Below are positions 41,052 to 49,139 of a stretch of DNA of 64,000 nucleotides, piece after piece. Numbering within the stretch: position 1 is the first letter of the stretch; each line of letters opens with the position of its first letter. The DNA is taken from the NCBI GenBank assembly GCA_963732775.1, contig CAVTAR010000004.1, forward strand, positions 186,001 through 250,000, given 5' to 3'. The stretch is from CAVRQM01 sp963732775 (GTDB lineage Bacteria > Pseudomonadota > Alphaproteobacteria > Acetobacterales > Acetobacteraceae). The translations under genes were made by a program, and so were the position numbers. Under the pieces are notes generated by a model that saw only the letters and a list, made by a program, of their open reading frames with translations, ran no database searches and had not been told where the DNA came from.

Positions 41052-41711
41052 ATGAGCGACACGACGGGCGGGCGGCTGGTGATCGGCAACAAGCGGTTCT
41101 CGTCGTGGAGCCTGCGCGGCTGGCTCGCCGTGCACCTCGCTGGGCTCGAGGTGGCCGAGGTGGTGGTGCCGCTGCACGCCGGCCCCACGCCCGCGGTGCG
41201 CGCGATCAGCCCGGGCGGGACCGTCCCCTACCTGGAGCACGACGGCAACCGGCTGTGGGAGACACTCGCCATCTGCGAATACTGCGCGGAGTTCCACCCC
41301 GAGCTGTGGCCGCTGTCGCGTGCCGCGCGCGCCCACGCGCGGGTGATCGCCGCCGAGATGCACGCGGGCTTCGCCAGCCTGCGCCGCGACATGTCGATGG
41401 ACGTGTGCCGCACCGACCTCGCGGGGAAGGGTCGTACGCCCGAGGCGCTGGCCGACATCGCGCGCGTACAGGCGATCTGGCGCGAGACCCGGGCCGCGCA
41501 TGGCGGCGGTGGGCCGTTCCTGTTCGGCGCCGCCTTCACCAACGCGGATGCGATGTTCGCCCCCGTGGTGGCGCGCTTCCTCGCCTACCGCCCGGAGCTG
41601 GAGCCGGCGGCCTGGGCCTATTGCGAGGCGGTGCGCGCGACGGCGCTGGTCTCGCGCTGGTATGCGGAGGCCGCGTCCGAGCCGGAGGAGTGGGGCCGGC
41701 TCCACGGGTAG
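41052..41711 (+). CDS. Glutathione S-transferase family protein
   Basis: 219 residues. The N-terminal thioredoxin-like domain is clear (LVIGNKRFSSWSLRGWLAVH, then SPGGTVPYLEHDGNRLWETL with the cis-Pro and the SNAIL-like ETLAI), followed by the all-helical C-terminal domain (AAEMHAGFASLRRDMSMDVC). The SSWSLR N-terminus is a bacterial GST subgroup of unclear substrate. Glutathione conjugation or detoxification is inferred. It is divergent from the aminotransferase; the 3' end overlaps the end of opgH on the other strand by 94 nt. Confidence 0.9.
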   Translation: MSDTTGGRLVIGNKRFSSWSLRGWLAVHLAGLEVAEVVVPLHAGPTPAVRAISPGGTVPYLEHDGNRLWETLAICEYCAEFHPELWPLSRAARAHARVIAAEMHAGFASLRRDMSMDVCRTDLAGKGRTPEALADIARVQAIWRETRAAHGGGGPFLFGAAFTNADAMFAPVVARFLAYRPELEPAAWAYCEAVRATALVSRWYAEAASEPEEWGRLHG

Positions 41712-43375
41712 AGTTCCTCCGGGGTGGCCGCGAGCCCGGTGCGCCGCATCCAGCGCGACACGTCCGGGTCGGCGGTCGCGACGCAGAACGGGACGGCCAG
41801 CACGAGGCCGCCGGCGAACGGCAGCGCCCACAGCACCGCGACCCACGACGACGACCACAGCAGCGCGAACACCACCAGGCCGAACAGCGTGTGCGGCCAC
41901 AGCAGCCGCGCCGCCTCGCCCCAGCCGACGCGCCGGGCCGTGCGGTTCTGCGCCGGCCAGACGGCCGGCCGGCCGGCCAGCGCGCGCACCACGCCGACCG
42001 CCGCCGACCAGGTCATGGGGGCGGCCAGCAGCAGCGCGAACACGATCTCGACGGCAGCGCCGCCCAGGAACCGCCAGCCCCCGCCGTAGCGGGCGCGCTG
42101 CCGCGGCGAGGCCAGGACCTCGACGTAGCCCAGCAGCTTCGGCGCGTAGAGCGACAGCGCCCAGGCCACGGTCATGGCGACGAGGCGGCCGTGCGGCATG
42201 GCGTCGCTGCCGCCGGCCGCCGCGTTCAGGGCGGTGAGGAACAGCATCGCCGCATACATCGGCGCACCCGCGAACAGCAGGATCGCCTGCACGAGCTGCC
42301 AGCGCCCCATCGGCAGCAGCCCGGACTGGCGCAGCAGGTGGTGATACTGCAGGTTGCCCATCAGCCAGCGCTGGTCGCGCGCGAGGTAGTCGGGCAGCGT
42401 CGGCGGGTTGGCCTCGAGCGAGCCCTCCTCCTCGGCCCAGACGCACACGCCCCAGCCGGCCGCGCGCAGCCGGGCCGCCTCCACCTGGTCGTGGCTCAGC
42501 ACCCGCTGGCCGCCCGGCAGCAGCGGCAGGCGCGCGTGCTCGCGGAAGGCATCGATCCGGATCACCGCGTTGTGGCCCCAATAGGGTCCCGAATCGGCCT
42601 GCCAGAACGCTTGGCCCACCGCCCAGACTCGCATCCCGGCGCGCATCCCGAACTGGAACAGCCGGTCGAACGCACCCTGCGCCGGCAGCCCGACGGTCAG
42701 GTGCTGCACGATCGCCATGTGCGGCGCCGCCTGCAGCACCCGCACCAGCCGCAACACCGCCGCGGCCGTCATCTCGGAATCCGCGTCCAGCATGATCGCG
42801 AACTGGAACCCGACGGCGAGATGGTCGAGGAAGTCCATCACGTTGCCGGCCTTGAAGCCGACATTGTCGGCGCGACGCCGGTACACCAGGCGCGGCTCGA
42901 TCGAGCCCCAGGCCGCGACCGCCCGCGCCTCGGCGTCGACGTGCGCCGGCTCGCTGCTGTCCGACAGCACGAACACGCCGAACAGGCCGCCGACCCCGGC
43001 CGCGTCGATCTCGCCGAGCAGCCGGCGCAACGGCGGCAGCACCCGGTCCATGTCCTCGTGGCGCACGGTGATGGCGATGGCGGTCGGCGTGACGATGGCC
43101 GTGCTGTCCACGTCGCCCGCGACCGGCAGCACGACCCGGGCCGGCCGGCGGCATCCCATCAGCAGGGCGAAGCCCAGCACGCCGTTGCCGGCGCAGATGC
43201 CGAGCCAGGACAGCGTGCCCAGGAAGCACAGCAGGATGCCGGCCTTGACCACGCTCCAGCCGCCCGGGTGCAGCACTCGCACCAGCAGCACCAGCAGCAC
43301 TAGGGCGGTGCCCAGGCCGATGCCGGCGAACAGCGCGCGACGAACCATCAGCGGAGGCATTCGGGGAAAAGGCAT
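41618..43375 (-). CDS. opgH: Glucan biosynthesis glucosyltransferase H (compact OpgH/MdoH)
   Basis: 585 residues, much shorter than the roughly 850 of E. coli OpgH because the long cytoplasmic N-terminus is missing. Two N-terminal helices (LFAGIGLGTALVLLVLLVRV and a second) precede a GT2 domain with VFVLSDSSEP, NVGFKAGNVMDFLDHL, IMLDADSEM (DxD-like) and a QRWLMGNLQY motif (QxxRW-like). Several C-terminal membrane helices follow. OpgH makes the beta-1,2-glucan backbone of osmoregulated periplasmic glucans. No opgG is adjacent. It lies 8 nt downstream of the D-threonine-aldolase-like gene, on the same strand. Confidence 0.88.
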   Translation of the reverse strand: MPFPRMPPLMVRRALFAGIGLGTALVLLVLLVRVLHPGGWSVVKAGILLCFLGTLSWLGICAGNGVLGFALLMGCRRPARVVLPVAGDVDSTAIVTPTAIAITVRHEDMDRVLPPLRRLLGEIDAAGVGGLFGVFVLSDSSEPAHVDAEARAVAAWGSIEPRLVYRRRADNVGFKAGNVMDFLDHLAVGFQFAIMLDADSEMTAAAVLRLVRVLQAAPHMAIVQHLTVGLPAQGAFDRLFQFGMRAGMRVWAVGQAFWQADSGPYWGHNAVIRIDAFREHARLPLLPGGQRVLSHDQVEAARLRAAGWGVCVWAEEEGSLEANPPTLPDYLARDQRWLMGNLQYHHLLRQSGLLPMGRWQLVQAILLFAGAPMYAAMLFLTALNAAAGGSDAMPHGRLVAMTVAWALSLYAPKLLGYVEVLASPRQRARYGGGWRFLGGAAVEIVFALLLAAPMTWSAAVGVVRALAGRPAVWPAQNRTARRVGWGEAARLLWPHTLFGLVVFALLWSSSWVAVLWALPFAGGLVLAVPFCVATADPDVSRWMRRTGLAATPEELYPWSRPHSSGSDAASAYQRETSAVARTASQ

Positions 43376-43383
43376 GGGGCTCT

Positions 43384-44553
43384 CTACCAGCCGATGACGC
43401 GCGGCCAAACCGCCACCACCTCGTCGTCGCCATCGACCACGAAGAAGCGGTCGTGCGCGCAGGCGGCAAGGCTCGGCCGGACCGGCACGACACGCACCCG
43501 CTCGCCCAGCGCGGGCAGCCCGCGGAGCGCGCCGGAGAACGCCACCAGCGCCCGTTCCTGCCACAATCCGCGAAGCACGGCGAGGCCGAACCGTGGCCGT
43601 CCGCGCACGTCCAGCAGCCTGCCGAAGCCGCCCCCCGCCGGCTCGCAGGCCGCCGACAGCGCCGTCGCCCCCGCATCGACCAGCGCCCGGCCGCCGCCGT
43701 CGGGCTCGGACTGGCGGGCCAGCACGCTGGCCAGCACCGTCAACGGCGAAGCCTCGACGGAGGCGCCGTCGTGCCCGGCCGCGACCAGCAGGGCGGTCGC
43801 GGCCACCACGTCGGTCACGCCGCCGAGCGGGCCATCATGCGACAGCGTGTCGGAGCCGCGTAGCAGCACCGCGCGGCACGCATGGCCGCCTGCCCTCAAC
43901 GCCGCCGCCGCGGCGCGCAGCCGCTCGACGGCATGGTCCATCGCTCCCGGCGAGGCGACGGCCGTGACGCCCTCCAGGCACGCCCCGAGCCGGGTCGCGG
44001 TCGCGGCGAAGGCCGGGTGGTCGACCGCGATCCCGGTGCCGCCGCCGCACTCCACCTCGATCAGCGCGCGCAGCCGCGTCCGCCTCGCGCCGCCCCCAAT
44101 CGCGCCGCCCCCAATCGCGCCGCCCCCAATCGCGCCGCCCCCAATCGCGCCGCCCCCAGTCCCTCCGCCATCGGTCGCGCCCGCCTGGGCATTGATGGCG
44201 GCGGCGCTCTCGGGGTCGGCCGTGATCACCGTGAACACGGCGTCCGCGGCGCCGAGCTTGCCGAGCTGCGCCAGCCGCTCCGGGGTGATCGCGACTGCGT
44301 AGAGGATGTCAGCCACGTCGTGGCTGGCGAAATACTCCGCCTCGGCCAGGGTCGAGACGGCGATCGCTGGCGCCGCCTGGGTATGCAGCGCCTGGAACAC
44401 GTGCCGCGCCGCGTCGATCGACTTCAGCGCCGCCATCGAGGGTCGCAGCGCCACGCCGCGGTGCCGCGCCGCCTCGGCCGCGCGCGCCAGCGTTCGGTCG
44501 AACCCCCCCCGGTCGAGCACGAGGCAGGGCGTAGGGAGATCGGCAAGCCGCAT
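43384..44553 (-). CDS. D-threonine aldolase/D-serine dehydratase-like protein lacking catalytic residues
   Basis: 389 residues. The fold is recognisable: LADLPTPCLVLDRGGFDRTL, then LRPSMAALKS, AIAVSTLAEAEYFASHDVAD, and a C-terminal GERVRVVPVRPSLAACAHDR with FFVVDGDDEVVAVWPRV. In the family the first site is RPHxKTHK, whose first Lys binds PLP, and the C-terminal site is NHxCP, whose His and Cys bind zinc. Here these read RPSMAALK and VRPSLA, so both PLP lysine and zinc ligands are lost while the frame is intact. A GGGAI repeat insert (five 15-nt units) follows the first third. It is probably a non-catalytic paralogue; an altered mechanism cannot be excluded. Confidence 0.75.
   Translation of the reverse strand: MRLADLPTPCLVLDRGGFDRTLARAAEAARHRGVALRPSMAALKSIDAARHVFQALHTQAAPAIAVSTLAEAEYFASHDVADILYAVAITPERLAQLGKLGAADAVFTVITADPESAAAINAQAGATDGGGTGGGAIGGGAIGGGAIGGGAIGGGARRTRLRALIEVECGGGTGIAVDHPAFAATATRLGACLEGVTAVASPGAMDHAVERLRAAAAALRAGGHACRAVLLRGSDTLSHDGPLGGVTDVVAATALLVAAGHDGASVEASPLTVLASVLARQSEPDGGGRALVDAGATALSAACEPAGGGFGRLLDVRGRPRFGLAVLRGLWQERALVAFSGALRGLPALGERVRVVPVRPSLAACAHDRFFVVDGDDEVVAVWPRVIGW
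44087..44161 (-). repeat. 15-nt tandem repeat, five copies, in frame
   Basis: Five units of GCGCCGCCCCCAATC (last one AGTC) encode a run of Gly-Gly-Gly-Ala-Ile in the D-threonine-aldolase-like protein, probably a surface loop. The multiple of three keeps the frame. Confidence 0.92.
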
Positions 44554-44611
44554 GTGCCACCCGATCGGACGCGGACGAATCCCAGCCTCGTAACGTCGGG
44601 CGGGTGATCCG

Positions 44612-44668
44612 TTTGCGCAACCGTCGCCGGAGTGCGCAACCGTCGCCGGACCGCCCAACCGTCGCTGG
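44612..44668 (+). repeat. 19-nt tandem repeat, three copies, upstream of ribF
   Basis: TTTGCGCAACCGTCGCCGG, AGTGCGCAACCGTCGCCGG and ACCGCCCAACCGTCGCTGG lie head to tail in the 146-nt spacer between the divergent aldolase-like gene and ribF, ending 31 nt before the ribF ATG. The CAACC core recurs in the repeats before aroA and tRNA-Thr. Confidence 0.85.
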
Positions 44669-44699
44669 ACGGCTCGGGCGGTTCGACCGACAAGCGGCC

Positions 44700-45632
44700 A
44701 TGGACACATGGCACGCCTGGCGCAGCCTGCCGGCCGCGGCGCGGGGCGCGACGGTGGCGCTCGGGAACTTCGACGGCGTGCATCTCGGGCACCAGCACCT
44801 GGTGCGCGCCGCCCACGTCGCCCGGCCCGACGCACCGCTCGGCGTGCTCACCTTCGAGCCGCACCCGCGCGAGCTGTTCCGCCCCGACGATCCGCCGTTC
44901 CACCTCACGCTGCCAGCGGCGCGGGCGCGGCTGCTGGCCGGGCTCGGCGTCCGCCACCTGTTCGAGCTGGCCTTCGATCGCGGCTTCAGCGAGATGACCG
45001 CCGAGCGGTTCGTGACCGAGGTGCTGCACGAGGGCATCGGCGCGCGGCAGGTCGTGTGCGGGCCGGATTTCGCGTTCGGCCACCGGCGCGGCGGCGACGT
45101 GGCCTTGCTCGCGCGGCGCGGCGAGGCGCTCGGCATCGGGCTCACCGTCGTGGCGCCGCTGGGCGACGAGGCCGGGCCCATCTCCTCGTCGCGCATCCGC
45201 CGCGTGCTGCAGGACGGCTACCCCGAGCGCGCGGCGGCGATGCTGGGGCGGCCCTGGATGATCGAGGGCGCCGTCGTGCTCGGCGACCAGCGCGGCCGCA
45301 CGCTCGGCTTTCCCACCGCCAACCTCCGCCTCGGCCGCCACTTGGAGCCGGCGCGCGGCGTCTATGCCGTGCGGGTCATGCTGGCCGACGGCGGCAGCCA
45401 TCCCGGCGTGGCCAATATCGGCCGCCGCCCGACTCTGGGCGGCGACCCGGAAAGCCGGCTCGAGGCGCACCTGTTCGACTTCTCGGGCGACCTGTACGGC
45501 CGGGAGATCGAGGTGCAGTTGCGGCATTTCCTGCGCGCCGAACGCCGGTTCACGGGACTCGACGAGCTGCGCGCCGCCATTGCCGCCGACGCCGCGCAGG
45601 CCCGGGGATTGCTCGCAGCCGCCGGCGGCTAG
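44700..45632 (+). CDS. ribF: Bifunctional riboflavin kinase/FAD synthetase
   Basis: 310 residues from ATG 44700. The FAD synthetase nucleotidyltransferase domain shows VALGNFDGVHLGHQHLV, TFEPHPRELFRPDDPPFHLT, FCGPDFAFGHRR-like VCGPDFAFGHRRGGDV and ISSSRIRR (the ISSTxIR motif). The flavokinase domain shows GRTLGFPTANLRL (PTAN), GVYAVRV and GVANIGRRPTL, and ends with FLRAERRF. It makes FMN and FAD from riboflavin with ATP. The stop overlaps the stop region of the convergent FYDLN_acid gene. The upstream spacer holds a tandem repeat. Confidence 0.95.
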   Translation: MDTWHAWRSLPAAARGATVALGNFDGVHLGHQHLVRAAHVARPDAPLGVLTFEPHPRELFRPDDPPFHLTLPAARARLLAGLGVRHLFELAFDRGFSEMTAERFVTEVLHEGIGARQVVCGPDFAFGHRRGGDVALLARRGEALGIGLTVVAPLGDEAGPISSSRIRRVLQDGYPERAAAMLGRPWMIEGAVVLGDQRGRTLGFPTANLRLGRHLEPARGVYAVRVMLADGGSHPGVANIGRRPTLGGDPESRLEAHLFDFSGDLYGREIEVQLRHFLRAERRFTGLDELRAAIAADAAQARGLLAAAGG

Positions 45633-45961
45633 CGCTCCTCCTCGCCCGCCTCCGGCTCCACCTCGACGATCTCGGCGTCCTCGCCGAGGTCGGAGGTGTC
45701 CTCGAGCACGTCCTCCTCTTCCTCCTCCGCCTCCTCGGCGACCTCCACCTCGGCGTCCGGCTCCTCGAGCCCCGGCACCGGGACCACCTTGGCGCGGCGC
45801 TTCTCCTCGGCGAGGTTGCCGCCCGGTCGACGCAGGCGCGGCTGCTCCGCCGGCTGCTCGGTGCCGCATTTCGGGCACACGGCGGGCTGGCGCGTCAGGT
45901 CGTAGAACTTCGTGCTGCACGACACGCAGACGCGCTTCGTGCCGAGTTCGGGCTTCGCCAT
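45629..45961 (-). CDS. TIGR02300 / FYDLN_acid family protein
   Basis: 110 residues. It starts MAKPELGTKRVCVSCSTKFY, then DLTRQPAVCPKCGT: two CxxC pairs forming a zinc ribbon and the family's FYDL motif. An acidic tail dominated by Glu and Asp (EEAEEEEEDVLEDTSDL) completes it. The family is confined largely to alphaproteobacteria and has no assigned function; its gene is regularly next to aroA, as here, in divergent orientation. The acidic tail suggests interaction with a basic partner such as RNA-binding or ribosomal proteins (inference). Confidence 0.93.
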   Translation of the reverse strand: MAKPELGTKRVCVSCSTKFYDLTRQPAVCPKCGTEQPAEQPRLRRPGGNLAEEKRRAKVVPVPGLEEPDAEVEVAEEAEEEEEDVLEDTSDLGEDAEIVEVEPEAGEEER

Positions 45962-46044
45962 GCGGGGCCTCGAAGGTGGGGGTTGGAGGGAGCCCGGCAT
46001 TGCGGCGGACATCCGAAGGGCGGGGCCCATGCCATCGGCAGGCG

Positions 46045-46095
46045 GCATTGTCAAACCGGCTGCGTTGTCAAACTGGCGGCGCTGTCCAACCGCCG
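46045..46095 (+). repeat. 17-nt tandem repeat, three copies, upstream of aroA
   Basis: GCATTGTCAAACCGGCT, GCGTTGTCAAACTGGCG and GCGCTGTCCAACCGCCG, head to tail, end 6 nt before the upstream aroA start. The last unit closely resembles the GCGCTGTGCCAACCCGC unit flanking tRNA-Thr at 3034-3050. Confidence 0.8.
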
Positions 46096-46101
46096 GGCCG
46101 G

Positions 46102-47475
46102 ATGCTAAGCGCCCGGGCCATGGATGCCCCGGTCCGCCGCCCCCTCGCTGCCCATCGCCCGGCCGCGCCGCTGCGCGGCACGATCCGCGTGCCGGGCGAC
46201 AAGTCGATCTCCCACCGCGCCCTGATGTTCGCCGGCCTGGCGGTCGGCGAGACCCGCATCGAGGGATTGCTGGAGGGCGAGGACGTGCTGCGCACCGCGG
46301 CGGCGATGCGGGCCCTCGGGTGCGAGGTGCGGCGCACGCACGACCACGCCTGGCGCGTCGCCGGGCGCGGCGTGGGCGGCCTCGCCGAGCCCGCCGACGT
46401 GCTCGACATGGGCAACTCCGGCACCGCGGCTCGGCTGCTGTGCGGCATCCTGGCGAGCCACCCGCTGTTCGCCGTGATGACCGGCGACGCGAGCCTTCGC
46501 CGCCGGCCGATGCGCCGCGTGACCGAGCCGCTGGCGCAGTGCGGGGCGCGCTTCCTCGCCCGCGACGGCGGCCGGCTGCCGCTGGCCATCGAGGGCGCGC
46601 GCGATGCGATGCCGCTCGACTACGTGCTGCCGGTGGCCTCGGCCCAGGTGAAGAGCGCGGTGCTGCTGGCCGGGCTGAACGCCCCCGGCATCACCCGCGT
46701 GGAGGAGCGGGCGGCGACGCGCGACCACAGCGAGAACATGCTCCGCCATTTCGGCGCGACTGTGGAGGTGGAGCAGGCCCATGGCGGCGCCGGGCGGATC
46801 GTCCGCCTCGTCGGCCAGCCCGAGCTGCTGGCGCGCGACGTGGCGGTGCCGGGCGACCCGTCCTCGGCGGCGTTCCCGATCGTGGCGGCGCTGCTGGTGC
46901 CGGGCTCGGCGGTCCGGGTCGAGGGCGTGGGGGTCAATCCGCTGCGCATCGGGCTGATCGAGACGCTGCGCGACATGGGCGCCGCGATCACGTTCGACGC
47001 CGAACGGGTCGAGGGCGGCGAGCCGGTGGCGGACCTGGTGGTGGCCCATGCCGCGTTGCGCGGCGTGGACGTGCCGCCGGGCCGGGCGCCCAGCATGATC
47101 GACGAATACCCGGTGCTGGCGGTGGCCGCCGCGTGCGCCTCGGGGGTCACGCGGATGCGCGGCCTGCACGAGCTGCGGGTCAAGGAGAGCGACCGGCTCG
47201 CGGCCACCGCCGCCCTGCTGGCCGCCTGCGGGGCGCGCGCCGAGATCGAGGGCGACGACCTGCTGGTGTACGGCACCGGCCGCGCCCCGGCCGGGGGCGG
47301 CGAGGTCGCGACCCACATGGACCATCGCCTCGCGATGAGCGCGCTGGTGCTGGGGCTGGCCACGGCGGCCCCGGTGCGGGTCGACGATGCGAGCTTCATC
47401 GACACGAGCTTCCCGGGCTTCGCCGCGCTGCTGAACGGGCTCGCGGGCAGCGGCGAGGCGCCGTTGCGGCCTTGA
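46102..47475 (+). CDS. aroA: 3-phosphoshikimate 1-carboxyvinyltransferase (EPSP synthase, class II-like)
   Basis: 457 residues from ATG 46102; ATG 46120 is also possible. Signatures: IRVPGDKSISHRALMFAGLA, GNSGTAARLLCG, GDASLRRRPMRRVTEPL, VASAQVKSAVLLAGLNAPGI, VPGDPSSAAFPIVAALLVPG and ELRVKESDRLAATAALLA. Sequence order and motifs follow the class II (CP4-like) enzymes; the residue matching the tolerance-conferring Ala100 of CP4 is Gly. It transfers enolpyruvyl from PEP to shikimate 3-phosphate in aromatic amino acid synthesis. cmk follows after 31 nt, the usual alphaproteobacterial order. Confidence 0.96.
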   Translation: MLSARAMDAPVRRPLAAHRPAAPLRGTIRVPGDKSISHRALMFAGLAVGETRIEGLLEGEDVLRTAAAMRALGCEVRRTHDHAWRVAGRGVGGLAEPADVLDMGNSGTAARLLCGILASHPLFAVMTGDASLRRRPMRRVTEPLAQCGARFLARDGGRLPLAIEGARDAMPLDYVLPVASAQVKSAVLLAGLNAPGITRVEERAATRDHSENMLRHFGATVEVEQAHGGAGRIVRLVGQPELLARDVAVPGDPSSAAFPIVAALLVPGSAVRVEGVGVNPLRIGLIETLRDMGAAITFDAERVEGGEPVADLVVAHAALRGVDVPPGRAPSMIDEYPVLAVAAACASGVTRMRGLHELRVKESDRLAATAALLAACGARAEIEGDDLLVYGTGRAPAGGGEVATHMDHRLAMSALVLGLATAAPVRVDDASFIDTSFPGFAALLNGLAGSGEAPLRP

Positions 47476-47506
47476 TCATGGCGCACCGCAGCGGAGCGGC
47501 GGCAAC

Positions 47507-48181
47507 TTGATCATCGCCATCGACGGGCCGGCGGCGGCCGGCAAGGGCACGCTGGCCCGCCGGCTGGCGGCGCATCTCCGCCTGCCGCACCTGGACACCG
47601 GCCTGCTGTATCGCGCCGTCGGCCGCGCCGTGCTCGATGCCGGCGGCGACCCGGCCGACCCGGCGCGGGCCGAGCGGGCGGCGCTCGCGCTGCACCAGCG
47701 CGACCTGGCGCGGCCCGACCTGCGCGGCCCGTCGGCCGACGACGCGGCGGCCGCCGTGGCCGCCATGCCGGCGGTGCGCGCGGCGCTGCTGGACTTCCAG
47801 CGCCGGTTCGGGCGGCAGCCGGGCGGCGCGGTGCTGGACGGGCGCGACATCGGCACGGTGATCTTCCCCGACGCCGAGGCGAAGTTCTGGGTGTTCGCGA
47901 GCCCCGAGGCGCGCGGGCACCGCCGCTGGCTCGAATTGCTCGAACGGGGCGAGACGGCCGACGCGGCGCGCGTGGTGGCCGAGGTGCGCGCCCGCGACGC
48001 CCGCGACGCGGCGCGGCTGGTGGCGGCGAGCGACGCCATGCGCCTCGACACGACGGAGCTGGACGCCGAGGCGACGTTCGGGGCGGCGCTGCGGATGCTT
48101 CCTGTCGCGGTGCGATCCGAAGCCCCTCTCCGGGAGGGAGACGGACCTGCTCCCTCTCCCACTGGGAGAGGGCCGGGGTGA
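47507..48181 (+). CDS. cmk: Cytidylate kinase
   Basis: 224 residues from TTG 47507 (MIIAIDGPAAAGKGTLARRL with Walker A GPAAAGKGT). LDTGLLYRAVGRAVLDAGGD and the GRDIGTVIFPDAEAKFW motif are typical. It phosphorylates CMP/dCMP using ATP. The last about 20 residues (EAPLREGDGPAPSPTGRGPG) are encoded by a CTCCCTCTCCC/GGGAGAGGG palindromic element rather than by family sequence, so the natural stop has probably been displaced. GTGA overlaps the glycosyltransferase start. The usual next gene, rpsA, is not here. Confidence 0.94.
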   Translation: MIIAIDGPAAAGKGTLARRLAAHLRLPHLDTGLLYRAVGRAVLDAGGDPADPARAERAALALHQRDLARPDLRGPSADDAAAAVAAMPAVRAALLDFQRRFGRQPGGAVLDGRDIGTVIFPDAEAKFWVFASPEARGHRRWLELLERGETADAARVVAEVRARDARDAARLVAASDAMRLDTTELDAEATFGAALRMLPVAVRSEAPLREGDGPAPSPTGRGPG

Positions 48182-49107
48182 GGGGCGGGCCGCACCAGCG
48201 CGTCCTGGTCATCCGCCTCGGCGCGCTCGGCGATTTCGTGCTCTCGTTCCCCCCGTTCGCCGCGATCCGCGCACACCACCCCGATGCCGAGACCACCCTG
48301 CTCACCACCCGCCCGTTCGCGGCCCTGGCCGAGCGCGCGCCGTGGTTCGACCGCGTGCTGGTCGACGCCCGCCCGCCCTGGTGGAACGCGCCCGGCGTCG
48401 CCCGGCTGGCGGCCATGCTGCGCGGCTTCGACATGGTCTACGACCTGCAGACCTCCGCCCGCTCGAACGCGTATCTCCGCCTCGCCGGCCGGCCACCCTG
48501 GTCCGGCATCGCGCGCGGCTGCTCGGCGCCGCACGCCAACCCGGCGCGCGACGCGATGCACACCGTCGAGCGCCAGCGCGAGCAGCTCGCCATGGCCGGC
48601 ATTGGCGACTTCCCGCGTCCTGGCCTCTCCTGGTTCGCCGGGCCGGGCGCTCCGGAGCCGCCGGCGCCGTTCGCCGTGCTGGTCCCCGGCGCCGCCCCGC
48701 ACCGCCCGGAGAAGCGCTGGCCCGCCGAGCATTTTGGCGCGCTCGCGAACATCCTGGCGGGGCGCGGGCTGCTCCCCGTGATCGTCGGCACGCCCGGAGA
48801 AGCCCCGCTCGCCGCGACGATCCGACAGACCTGCCCCGCCGCCCTCGATCTCACCGGCCGCACCGACCTGTTCGCGCTGTCCAGCCTGTTCGCCGGCGCC
48901 GCGCTCGCGGTCGGCAACGACACCGGCCCGATGCACGTCGCCACCGCCCAAGGCTGCCCGAGCGTGGTGCTGTTCGGCCCCGCCAGCGACCCGGCGCTGA
49001 CCGCCCCGCGCTTCCCCGACGGCGGCTGGCCGGTCGTGCTGCGCGCCGGCGACTTGGCGGCGCTGCCGGTGGCGCGGGTTGCCGCCGCCCTGCCTCCTCT
49101 GCGATAG
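48178..49107 (+). CDS. Glycosyltransferase family 9 (heptosyltransferase-like)
   Basis: 309 residues from GTG 48178. GT9/GT-B features: RVLVIRLGALGDFVLSFPPF at the N-terminus, a central hinge, and the donor-binding C-terminal half with PEKRWPAEHFGALANIL and LAVGNDTGPMHVATAQGCPS plus SVVLFGPASDP. These enzymes add heptose (ADP-heptose donor) or related sugars to the lipopolysaccharide inner core at the inner membrane. It is translationally coupled to cmk and 32 nt upstream of thrS, so it may be read as part of a housekeeping operon. Confidence 0.9.
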   Translation: MRGGPHQRVLVIRLGALGDFVLSFPPFAAIRAHHPDAETTLLTTRPFAALAERAPWFDRVLVDARPPWWNAPGVARLAAMLRGFDMVYDLQTSARSNAYLRLAGRPPWSGIARGCSAPHANPARDAMHTVERQREQLAMAGIGDFPRPGLSWFAGPGAPEPPAPFAVLVPGAAPHRPEKRWPAEHFGALANILAGRGLLPVIVGTPGEAPLAATIRQTCPAALDLTGRTDLFALSSLFAGAALAVGNDTGPMHVATAQGCPSVVLFGPASDPALTAPRFPDGGWPVVLRAGDLAALPVARVAAALPPLR

Positions 49108-49139
49108 CAGCGCGCTCCGAAATCGCGAGGATTGCCGCC

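Noticed and set aside
44087..44161. CRISPR-like array of short repeats
   Set aside because: Units are 15 nt with no spacers and lie in frame in a coding region; the same applies to the other tandem arrays. No cas gene is present.
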